Shown: positions 1 through 33,443 of the stretch, one piece after another
Numbering within the stretch: position 1 is the stretch's first letter
How the letters are laid out: every line of letters begins with the position of its first letter
DNA from: Apteryx mantelli
Taxonomy: Eukaryota; Chordata; Aves; Apterygiformes; Apterygidae
Length of the DNA: 64,000 nucleotides
Direction: 5' to 3'
Assembly (NCBI RefSeq): GCF_036417845.1
Contig: NC_090013.1
Span: 625,001 to 689,000, forward strand
Notes under the pieces: model-generated
Databases searched by the model: none
The model's input: only the letters and a program-made list of their open reading frames with translations
What the model was told of the DNA's origin: nothing
Position numbers and translations under genes: made by a program

Positions 1-23445
<23,445 letters not shown>

Positions 23446-24725
23446 TTTTATTCGGCGGGGCTGGGTGTTTCCCAGGGGGTTCGGTCCCTCCGGTCTCCCC
23501 GAGGCAGGAGCTGCCCCTCGCTTTGCACGTGGTTTTGTGGCTTTCTGTCGTCCTGGTGCCTTTCCCTCCTCCGCCGATGGCTCATCTGCTGCGGAGCCCC
23601 GGGCCCGACGGCCCCCACTACGGCGCCGGGCCAGAGCCGGAGCCGGATTCTGCTCATTCCTGGCATATTTCCCTGCCTCCTCCCGGAGGGAGCCGCGAGT
23701 GGGCCGATTTCCCCAGGGCGGAGGTGCGCGGGCATGAATCCCATCCACGTCCCTGTGCCGGCACGCCCCTAATGCCGGGAAATAACGACTAATTAACTGG
23801 CGCTGCCCGCCCTTGTTAAGGCTAACCCTGCAGGAAGCTAACGAGGGCCATGACAGCCCCTTCCCGCCCAAGGTTCACGCCGGGGTGCCTCGGTCGGACA
23901 CGATGGTGCCCCACTGGGCCTGGATATTGCGAGTATCGCATGGGATATCGGGAATATCGCACGGGATATCGGGAATTTTGGACCCTGGGAGGGCTGGGCT
24001 TTGTGGGGACGCTGCTATTTGGGGTTTACACACGCTGCTGAGGGCCGGGTGCAGTGTTCGCCTTGGCGCGAGCCGCCCTCCGGATGCGAACAGAGGTGGC
24101 CAGTGGGACGGGATGGGCGGCTGCGGGGCACCGGGGAGGAAAATGCTGCCCCGAAACGCCCGGGCTGTTGGCACCGCCCTGGCTCTGCCGCCTCTTGTGC
24201 AATTCTGTGAAAAGCAGAATCGTGCCCGTTTGGGTGTTTCTTTCCTCTCCGGGTCATCGCACGAATCCGCATGTGCAATGCGATGGGCCAGGGCCGCCCG
24301 CACGGCTCACCCAGCTCATTGCTGAAATTTCAGCGCGGATAACAAAATTTGGTGCTGTTTTGCGCCTCCGGAGTGAGAACGTCCAGCTGCCTAATTACAA
24401 TTTTTTTTTGGGGGGGGGGGGGGACGGGGACAAAACACAAAAACACAGCACAATTTGATTTTTCCACCCGTGCTTTTACCAGCGGCGAAAGCCCCGTCCG
24501 GGCTGGTATTAGCCGCGGCGAAACGTCTTTAATTACCGCAGGTTTGGTGCTGTTTGCTCTGCGCGAGCCGTTTCCCAAGCGGCGAGCGAACTTCGCACCG
24601 CGGCGCGGGGAGCCGCGTTAGCGGCCAAGCGGCGCTCGAGGAGCGGCGGCCGCCGGGGGGGGGGGGGGGGGCGGGGGAGGCCCCGGGGCGCGGCCGGGGG
24701 GGCCGGGCCGGGACCGGGGCCGGGC
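23446..24725. other. SMARCA4-LDLR intergenic spacer
   Basis: No gene is supported. There is a small imperfect tandem of GGGATATCGGGAATATCGC-like units at about 23925-23980, a T9-G14 homopolymer junction at about 24402-24422, and rising CpG and poly-G content towards the LDLR promoter (a G run at about 24655-24671). The rest is unique GC-rich sequence. Confidence 0.6.
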
Positions 24726-24733
24726 CTGGCGCC

Positions 24734-24840
24734 GCCGATGTCACATCGTGCGGCCGCCGCTCCTCCCCCTCCTGGTGATGCGGCGCCGCCGGGGAAAATC
24801 ACCCCATGCGAAACCCCTCCCCGGCGCTGCCCCTTGAAAT
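24734..24840 (+). promoter_or_regulatory. LDLR: LDLR sterol-responsive promoter (SRE, Sp1 sites, upstream palindrome)
   Basis: Four blocks line up in order and spacing with the human LDLR promoter as I remember it: GCCGATGTCACATCG at 24734-24748 (human has the same palindrome upstream), a CTCCTCCCCCTCC Sp1-like site at about 24760-24773, AAAATCACCCCAT at 24795-24807 containing the SREBP element (human ATCACCCCAC), an adjacent AAACCCCTCCCC Sp1 site at 24811-24822, and TTGAAATG at about 24834-24841. In mammals SREBP2 binds the SRE with Sp1 on the flanking repeat and raises LDLR when sterol falls. The same control is inferred here. No canonical TATA box is seen. Confidence 0.85.
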
Positions 24841-24970
24841 GGGCCGCGGCGGGGCCGCCTCCTCGGCACCGCCACCACCACCGCCGCCGCCACCACCGGC
24901 ACCGGCAGCACCGGCATTAGCGCTGCTCTTCGGCGCGGCGGAGCCGAGGCGGCACGTGGCGGGCGGCAGC

Positions 24971-27900
24971 ATGGCCCGAGCGCGGCTGGCGGCGCCGGTG
25001 ATGGCAGCGCTGCTCCTCGCCGCCCTGGGCGCCGGCGCAGGTAAGGGGCGGCCGCTGCACCGGGGGGAACCGGGAGGAACCGGGGGACACCGGGGAGCCG
25101 CCGGGGGGGGGGAACCGGAGAGCACCGGGGAGCCGCCGGAGGGAACTGGGAGGACCCCAGGAGCCCCCGGGGGGAACCGGGGAGCTACCGGGAGACACCG
25201 GGGGGAACCGGGAGGAACCGGGGAGGCCCCGGAGAGCCGCCGAGGGGACCGGGGAGGCCCAGGGGAGCACCGAGAGCAACCGGGGAGCCGCTGGGAGGCC
25301 CCGGGGAGCCCCAAGGGGCACCGTGAAGCCACGGGGAGGCCCAAGGGGCACCGGGAAGCCGCTGCGGGGGGGGACCGGGGTCACCGGGGAGGCTTCGGGC
25401 TCCATTTCCCTGTCAGGGGACGGGGGTCGGTGCCGCGGCGGCGCGGCCCAGGCACCCCCCGCCGCCCCGAGGGGAGCGGGGAGCGGGCTGCGAGCCGAGC
25501 CGGCCGGGGGAACCGGGGAAGGTCCCGGAACCGGGAGTCGCCGCCGCCGCCGCCGCCATGGCCACCGCGCTGAGGGGAAGCGGCGGCGGCGGCAGCAGGA
25601 GCAACGGTCCCGCCGCCGGGCGGGAAAAGGGCGGGGGCGGGGAAGCCCCGCCCCCACGCGCCGGGTCGGCCAACCGCCGCGCGCGCCACGCCCCGCGCCG
25701 CCACGCCCTCCTCTCCCATTGGCCGCGGCCGCAACTGGCCACCGGCGCGACTCGTTGCCTGCTGGCCAATGAGGGCCTGGCGCGCGGGAAGGGGGCGCGG
25801 CTTCGGCCTCGCCCCGGGGGCGCCCGCGCGAGGGGCGGCGGCGGCGGCGGCGCCCGGGTCGGGTCGGAGCCCCCCGAGCCCCGGTGCGGCCTCAGCGGCC
25901 CCGGAGCCCCCGGGGGGGGGGGCTGAACCTGCGCCCCACCGGGCTCCGGAGCCCCCGGGACCGGCCCAGCCCTGAGCCGAGCCCCGGAGCCCCCGGGGTG
26001 GACTCCAACCGGGCCCGGAAGCCCCCTGGGCCTGGGCTTGGGCCTGGACCTGCTCCCGACCAGGCCCCGGAGCCCCTGGGGCTGGGGTCGGCCTTGCCCC
26101 CCCCCCCCCCTCCACCCCCCCGGCAGCCCCTGGGGCTGGGCTCAGCCCTGAACCCCCCCCACAGCAGCTGCCTGGGGCTGGGCCCCACACCTGCCCCACG
26201 GACCCTGTGGGAGCCCCACACTGGCCCCATGGACGCGGAGCTGGGCCCCACACCTGCCCCATGGGCCCTATGGGAGCCCTGCACCTGCCCCATGGATCCT
26301 ATGGGAGCCCTACACCTGCCCCACAGACCCTGTGGGAGCCCCACACTGGCCCCATGGACGCGGGGCTGGGCCCCACACCTGCCCCATGGACCCTGTGGGA
26401 GCCCTGCACCTGCCCCATGGACCCAGAGCTGTGCCCTGCACCTGCCCCATGGGCCCTATGGGAGCCCTGCACCTGCCCCATGGATCCTATGGGAGCCCTA
26501 CACCTGCCCCACAGACCCTGTGGGAGCCCCACACTGGCCCCATGGACGCGGGGCTGGGCCCTACACCTGCCCCATGGATCCTATGGGAGCCCTGCACCTG
26601 CCCCACGGACCCTGTGGGAGCCCCACACTGGCCCCATGGACCCAGAGCTGTGCCCTACACCTGCCCCATGGGCCCTATGGGAGCCCCACACTGGCCCCAT
26701 GGACCTGGGGCCGAGTGCTACGCCTGCCCCATGGACCCTTTTCCTGCCCCATGGACCTGGGGCTGGACTCTGTGCCTGCCCCATGGACCCCATGAACCCA
26801 GGGCTAGGCCTTATGCCTGCCCCATGGACCCCAGGGGGCCCCCCACGCCTGCCCCACGGACCCTATGGGAGCCCCACACTGACCCCATGGAGCTGGGGCT
26901 GGGCCCTATGCCTGCCCCATGGAGCCAGTTCCTGCCCCACAGACCCTGGGGCTGGGCCTTGTGTCTGCCCCATGGACTCCAGGGGAGCCCCATTCCTGCC
27001 CCATGGAGCCCCATGCCGGCCCCATGGACCTGGAGCTGGACCCTGTACCTGCCCCACTGCCCCCATTCCTGCCCCACAGACCCCGGGGCTGGGCCCCATT
27101 CCTGCCCCACAGACCCCAGAGCTTGGCTTCATCCTGGCCCCATGGACCCCCAAGGGGCTCCACGCCTGCCCCACGCACCTGGGGCTGGTCCCCGTTCCCG
27201 CCCCATAGACCCCAGGGGAGCCCCACGCCTGCCCCAGAGCCCCCAGGGCCGGACCCCGGAGCCCCCCTGGCTGCAGCTGGGCCTCCCTGAAGCCCCCCAG
27301 CGCGGCTGCGGTGCCCCATCTGCTCTCAGCAGCCCCCCTCGTTCCCCCCCCCCCATAGCGCAGGCGCCCCACGGCCCCGCTCCCCCAGGGCCTCCCGCGA
27401 GGGCTGTGGGGCCGGCGGCGGCAGCGGGAGAGGGCAAAGGGCTGGATCAGCCTGCGCATATCGGGGGGGGGGGGGGGGGACGACAAAAAAGTCACCCTGA
27501 CCTCGCCGCCGGCTGCTTGTTTTCAAGTACGTAAACAAGCCTCCAAGACCAAGGTCCAACGTCAACAGCAAAAGGTTCAAGGACCCCGCGCAGGTGCCGC
27601 GCGGCGGCCTCGTCCTCGCCGGCCCCGGCGCCGCCTCCGCCTGCCCGCGGGTCTTGCCGCTGGCTTGGGGGGCGCCCGGGGCTTTCGGCAGTCGCGGCCC
27701 CGCGCCACCGTCTCGCCCCGGCGGCCGCTGCTCAGGCGCGGTTTCCCGTCTCGCAGGCGCCAAGGAGTGCGGCCGGAACGAGTTCCAGTGCGGCGACGGG
27801 AAGTGCATCTCCTCCGCCTGGGTGTGCGACGGCAGCGCCGAGTGCAAGGACGGCTCCGACGAGTCGCTGGAGACCTGCCGTGAGTATCCGCGGGCGCCGC

Positions 27901-30900
27901 GCCACGTGCCGTGCGCTGCGCCGCGCAGGCTCATGCCTTGCCATGCCGTATCGTGCCGTGTCGCACCGTGCGAGGCCTCGCTTTCTCTCCCCCCGCAGGC
28001 TCGGTGTCCTGCAAGCCGGGGGACTTCAGCTGCGGCGGCCGGATCAACCGCTGCATCCCCGCGTCCTGGCGGTGCGACTCGAAGTCCGACTGCGAGAACG
28101 GCTCGGACGAGCAGGACTGCCGTGAGTGCTGCAGCACCGAGCAGCCGGGGGGGTGGCCGGGGGGGTGGCCGGGGGGGCGGCGGGGCGGCGCCGGGGGCTG
28201 ACGGCGCTGCCTCCCCGCAGCCCCCCGCGCCTGCGCCGACGACCAGTTCCAGTGCCGCAGCGGGAAGTGCATCAGCCTGGACTTCTTGTGCGACGAGGAG
28301 CACGACTGCGAGGACGGCGACGACGAGCTCCACTGCCCCGTGCCCACCTGCAGCCCCCTGATGTTCCAGTGCAACAACTCCTTCTGCATCCCCCAGCTGT
28401 GGGCCTGCGACGAGGACCCCGACTGCCCCGACGGCTCCGACGAGTGGCCCCAGACCTGCGGGCCCCGGGCGGACACCCCCAGCCCCTGCCCCCCGCTGCA
28501 GTTCCACTGCGGCAGCGGCGAGTGCATCCACCAGCGCTGGCGCTGCGACGGCAGCCCCGACTGCCGCGACCGCTCCGACGAGGCCGGCTGCGGTAGGTGC
28601 CTCGGCGCCGAGCTCCGCGCCGTGCCGTGCCGCGCTGGGACGGGATGGGATGGGACGGGACAGGCGCCTGCTCACCCCTCCCCGCCGTCCTCCCCGCAGT
28701 CGTGGCCACGTGCCGCCCCGACGAGTTCCAGTGCGACGACGGGACCTGCGTGCACGGGAGCCGCCAGTGCGACCGCGAGTTCGACTGCAAGGACATGAGC
28801 GACGAGGCCGGCTGCGAGAACGGTAGGGCAGCGCGCGCGCGGGCAGGCGGGCAGGCGGCGCGCGATGGCCCAGCGCCCCGCCGGGGCCACCTCGTCCCCG
28901 CCGCGGCGCTCGAGCCGCCTGCGCTTCGCCCCGCAGTGACAGCCTGCGACGGCTCCCACAAGTTCAAGTGCCGCTCGGGCGAGTGCATCACCCTGGACAA
29001 GGTCTGCGACAAGAGGAGGGACTGCCGGGACTGGTCCGACGAGCCCATCAAGGAGTGCGGTGAGCGCCGGGACGCAACACGGTGCATGCAGGCCGCGGGG
29101 GTCGGACATGGCGCTGCCGAAACCGAGGGGGACCCCGGGTGCTCCGGCAGGAAACGGGAAAAGTGGGGACGTCCCCGCGCCGGAGCCCTGGGACTCAGGT
29201 GCTGCCACTCTCTCCGCAGAGGTCAACGAGTGCCTGGACAACCGGGGCGGCTGCTCCCACATCTGCAAAGACCTGAAGATCGGCTACGAGTGCCTCTGCC
29301 CCGAGGGCTTCTGGCTGGCCGACGGGAAGCGCTGCGAAGGTGAGGGCTCCCGGGCCTTCGTCCCCGGCGGCGTCCCGCGAGCCACCGCGTCCCCCCCGCT
29401 GACGTCCCCGGCCTCTCCCGGCAGACATCGACGAGTGCCAGGACCCCGAGGCCTGCGGGCAGCTCTGCGTCAACCTGGAGGGCGGCTACAAGTGCGAGTG
29501 CAGCGAGGGCTACCGCCTGGACCCCGCCACCAAGGCCTGCAAAGCCGTAGGTGAGCCGGCGCCCCCCGCGCTGCGGCCCCCTCCGGGCTCGGCCCCGCTC
29601 CGTCGGGCGCCGCGAGCCGGCACGCGCACGGCAGCAGCGGCGGCGGCATCGGCATCGCCTGCTCTCGCCTCCCCAGGCCCCGTCGCCTACCTCTTCTTCA
29701 CCAACCGGCACGAGGTGCGGCGGATGACGCTGGACCGCAGCAACTACACCAGCCTCATCCCCCACCTGAAGCACGTGGTGGCCCTCGACATGGAGATCGC
29801 CAGCGACACCATCTACTGGTCCGACCTCTCCCAGAGGAAGATCTACCGGTGAGGCCGGGGCCCCCGGCGCGCCGCTGTCCCCGGGGCTCTGCCCGCGAGC
29901 CCCCCGGCGAAACCGGCTCTCGTCCCCCCCCTCCTCCCCGCAGCACCTCCATCGACAAGGCGGGCGACGCCAGCCACCACGCCACCGTCATCGGCGCCGG
30001 GCTGCGGGCGCCCGACGGCCTCGCCGTCGACTGGGTCCACGGCAACATCTACTGGACCGACTCGCAGCTGGGCTCCATCTCCGTGGCCGACGGCGCCGGC
30101 TCCAAGAGGAAGACCCTCATCCGGGAGCCGGGCGCCAAGCCGCGGGCCATCGTGGTGGACCCGCTTCACGGGTGGGTGCCCCCCACCCCCTCCCCGGGAC
30201 GGCTCGGCCCCGCCGACGGCCCCCGGCGCGGCAGCCTTCGCCGGCGAGCTCATTCCCGCTTCCCCCTCCGCCAGCTTCATGTACTGGACCGACTGGGGCG
30301 CGTCGGCCAAGATCGCCAAGAGCGGGCTCAACGGCGCGGACAACTTCGCCCTGGTGACGGAGGGCATCGAGTGGCCCAACGGGATCACGCTGGGTGAGAC
30401 GGGGACGGGGACGGGACGGGACACGGGCGGGGGGACGTCTTGGGCCACGTGGGGGCTTTCGGCGGTTCCAGCAACCCCATCCAACGGCCCCCCCGGTCCC
30501 CATCCTTATCGCTGTCCTGCTCGCTGTCCCTGTCCTGGTCCTATCCCCATCTCCATCGTTGTCCCCATCCTCGTCCCTGTCCTTATTCCCATCTCCATCC
30601 TCGTCCCCTGTCCTTGTCCCCATCCTGGTCCTGTCCCCGTCTCCATCCTTGTCCCTGTCCTGTTCTCCATCCCCGTCCTGCTTCCTGGCCCCGTCTCCGT
30701 CCCTGTCCTGGTCCCATCTCCATTGTTGTCCCCATCCTTGTCCCCCTCGCCATCCTTGTCCCTGTCCTGGTGCCTGTTGCCATCTCCATCCTTGTCCCTG
30801 GCCCCATCCTGGTCTCCATCTACATGTCTGTCCTTGCCCCCGGCCTCTTTCCCTTCCTGGTCCCTTCCTGGTCCCCGTCCCTGTCCCCGTCCCCTGCTGT

Positions 30901-32652
30901 CCCCGGGGCCCCGCTGACGGCTCCCCGCAGACCTGCCGTCGCAGCGCCTGTACTGGGTGGACTCCCGGCTCCACGCGCTCTCCAGCGTCGACGTGGACGG
31001 GGGCAACCGCCGGACGGTCCTGACCGACCCCCACGCGCTGGCGCACCCCTTCGCCGTCACCGTCTTCGAGGTGAGCCCCGGCCCCGGCCGGCCCCGGCCC
31101 CGGCGTTGCCTGCGCGCCCGCCGCCGCCGCCCCAACCCCTCTCCGCTCGCAGGACACCGTCTTCTGGACCGACGTCGACAACGAGGCCATCTTCAGCGCC
31201 AACCGCCTGACGGGCACCGAGGTGAAGACGGTGGCTGAGAACTTGTTCTCCCCTGAGGACCTGGTCCTCTACCACGCCCTGAAGCAGCCCGCAGGTACCG
31301 GAGCCCGTCCCGCGTCCTTCTGTCCCCGTATTCCTCCGTCCTTCCATCCCCGTATCCCTCCATATCTCTGTCCCTCCATTCATCGCTGTCCCCCCATCTT
31401 TCCATCCTGTATCCCTCCATCCCTGCGTCCCCGTCTATCCTTACATCCTTCCATCTCTCCATCCCTCTGTCTGTGTTCCTCCATCTCTCCATCCCTCATC
31501 CCTCTATCCCTGCCTCCCTGCATCCCTCTGTCCTGCATCCCTCTGTCCCTGTGTCCCTCCATCCCTGAATTTCTCCATCCCTCTGTCCCACATCTGTCCC
31601 TGCATCCCTCATCTCCCCATCCGTCCCCGTGTCCTTCCATCCCTGCATCCCTCTGTCCCCTTGTCCCTCCATCCCTTCCCCTGGCAGCCACGTCTCCCGC
31701 CCGCGCGGCTGACGCTGCCTCCCGGCTCCGTCTAGGCGAGAACTGGTGCGCGGGCGGCAACGGGGGCTGCGGCTACCTCTGCCTGCCGGCGCCCCGCGTC
31801 TCCCGTCGCTCACCCCGCTACACCTGCGCCTGCGCCGACGGCGAGCGCCTGGCGCCCGACGGACGCGCCTGCCTCCCAGGTACCGCTGCGGCCCCGCTCC
31901 GCGTGCGAGCCGGCCTCGCGCTCCCGCCCAGCGCCCCGCCGAGTCCCTCACCTCCCTCCTCCTTTGCAGGCGCCTCGGCACCCGCTGCAACGGCGACGAC
32001 GTCCCCGGCGCCCGGCACCACCACGGCCCGCACACGGCCCCGGCCGCCCACGCACGGCCCCGGCCTCCCCGGCACGGGCGCGAGCACAGCTGCCACCGTC
32101 CCGCCAGGTGCGAGAGCTCACAGCCCTGCGGCGCGGCGCGGCACGGCACAGCCGCTCGGCACGGCACGGCACGGCGCTGACGGCCGTTTCTCCCCTTTTC
32201 CAGCCCAGAACGGCGTCGCCGCGGAGAGCGCGGAGAAGAGGACGGGCCCCGCGGCGCTCTCGGTCGTGCTGCCCCTGGGTAGGTCCCGGCTCGGCCCCTC
32301 GCGCCGGCGCCGCGGCCCCTCGCACGGGCGCCCCTGACCCGCTCCCACCCCCCCCCCCCCCCCGCAGTGCTCCTCATCCTCGTGGCCTTCGGCGCCTTCC
32401 TGGTGTGGAAGAACTGGCGGCTCAAGAACACCAACAGCATCAACTTCGACAACCCCGTCTACCAGAAAACCACCGAGGACGAGATGCACATCTGCCGCAG
32501 CCACGACGGCTACAGCTACCCCTCGGTGAGCCCCGCCGCCAGGCCGAGCGCGCGCTTGGGGGGGTCCCGGGGGCGCTCGAGGGGGGGGTCTCGCGCTGAC
32601 GCCTCGCTCCCCGCAGCGGCAGGCGGTGAGCCTGGAGGACGACGCGGCCTGA
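24971..32652 (+). CDS. LDLR: LDLR, low-density lipoprotein receptor, complete
   Basis: Cell-surface receptor that endocytoses apoB/apoE lipoproteins. Eighteen exons: 24971-25040, 27757-27879, 27999-28121, 28221-28592, 28700-28822, 28937-29059, 29220-29339, 29425-29550, 29677-29848, 29944-30171, 30275-30393, 30931-31070, 31153-31294, 31736-31879, 31970-32107, 32204-32278, 32368-32525, 32617-32652. They sum to 2532 nt, 843 aa (human 860), and most exon lengths equal the human ones. Order: signal peptide ([16 protein letters not shown]), seven LDL-A modules each with the acidic calcium cage (SDE, but DDE in module 3), two EGF modules, a six-blade propeller with YWTD-like motifs (IYWTD, MYWTDWG, LYWVD, VFWTD), a third EGF module, a Thr/Pro-rich O-glycosylation segment (shorter than human), a transmembrane helix, and a tail with the FDNPVY endocytosis signal ending SLEDDAA. 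No defect is seen. Confidence 0.98.
25041..26149 (+). other. CpG island in LDLR intron 1
   Basis: The start of intron 1 is extremely CpG-rich. To about 25380 it consists of imperfect repeats of an ACCGGGGAGGC-like unit, followed by (CCG)n-like and GCC-box-rich sequence to about 25880, including CCAAT-type ATTGG motifs at about 25718 and in antisense at about 25766. It may be part of the LDLR promoter island or an internal promoter. No coding exon is supported. Confidence 0.55.
26150..27260 (+). repeat. CTGCCCCATGGACCC minisatellite in LDLR intron 1
   Basis: A long tandem array of variable 30-65 bp units, each containing CTGCCCCATGG followed by ACCC or ATCC and then GTGGGAGCCC or GGGCTGGGCC. 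It leaves several frames open for hundreds of codons. Those proteins are simple Cys/Pro/His-rich repeats with no known domain and are taken as artefacts of composition. Confidence 0.85.
30405..30905 (+). repeat. CCTGTCC/CCATCC simple array in LDLR intron 11
   Basis: Most of the intron between exons 30275-30393 and 30931-31070 is a degenerate pyrimidine-rich array (GTCCCCATCC, TTGTCCCTGTCC, CTGGTCCC). On the complementary strand it is purine-rich GGGGACAGG. It ends about 25 bases before the exon 12 acceptor. Confidence 0.8.
31310..31690 (+). repeat. CCATCCCT/CTGTCCCT simple array in LDLR intron 13
   Basis: Pyrimidine-rich degenerate tandem of 8-12 bp words (CTCCATCCCT, CTGTCCCTG, GCATCCCT) filling the intron between 31294 and 31736. 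No gene. Confidence 0.8.
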
Positions 32653-33300
32653 GGGTGCTGGGGCCGCAGCCTCTCCGATGTCCCCCCGATTCCTCCCTCC
32701 CGGACGCCGGCCCCACGGGCGGCTCCCTCCCCGCCACCGGACTCGGACCGTCTGCCGGCCGACGGAGGAGGACAGAGACGGGCCGGGGCCCATACAGGCT
32801 CCCCGGCTCCTCGGCGCGAGGCCGGGCCCGGCCGCGGCCCCGCTGGGATGAGGGCGCGAAGGGGCCGCCGAGGCGGGAGGCGCGGGCGAGCGCCATCGCC
32901 CGCCGCGGCCCGGCGCTGCCGCCTTGCTCGCACGCCGGGACACCGGCCCCCCCCCGGGACTTGTGGCCACTGCTGGGGCTGAGCAGGGGGGTGGGGGGGG
33001 AGGGAAGGCTGTTATGCACAGCCGCCTGCGGTTGTGCGTGGTTGTGCGTGTGGCACAGTTGTGTGTGCCTGTGTGCGGTGGTGCGTGTGTGCGTGTGTGT
33101 GAGCGAATGGCGAGCCGTGCGTGTGCCGCTGCCCGGCGCCACGGCCTTTCTTTTTACCCAAACTGTGAAAAAACATCACATGTGGCCTTCTGCTGCGGGG
33201 GGAGGGTCCCTCGCACGACGGGGGTGTCCCCTCGCACGGCAGCCACCGCGGTGCCTCATAGTTACACGACAAAAACATGGCAAATAAACTGTATTTATTT
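32653..33300 (+). other. LDLR: LDLR 3' UTR with GU-rich tract
   Basis: Follows the TGA of LDLR. It is GC-rich for 350 bp, then has a GU-rich stretch at about 33024-33105 made of TGTGCG/TGTGTG steps, and ends at AATAAA 33283-33288. It is much shorter than the roughly 2.5 kb human 3' UTR. The GU tract could bind CELF- or TDP-43-type proteins, which is inference only. Confidence 0.7.
33283..33299. terminator. Back-to-back poly(A) signals for LDLR and KANK2
   Basis: AATAAA on the plus strand at 33283-33288 and its complement TTTATT at 33294-33299 lie five bases apart. The first serves LDLR, the second serves the converging minus-strand gene KANK2. With cleavage normally 10-30 nt downstream of each signal, the two mRNA tails should overlap by a few tens of bases. 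Confidence 0.75.
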
Positions 33301-33443
33301 CTCCCCGTGTCCGGCCCGGCTCGGTCTTCGGCCCCGTCTCCTCCTGCTCAGGGCCCGGCAGGGAGGTGGGGGGGGGGTCCCGGACGCCTGGGCCCCACGG
33401 GGGGAGGGGGCCGCGCCAGGGCGCGGGACAGCAGTGTGGGGCG

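Noticed and set aside
26207-27534. Long open frames of 300-400 codons in LDLR intron 1
   Set aside because: They lie wholly in the CTGCCCCATGG minisatellite, are open in several frames at once, and lie between two well-supported LDLR exons.
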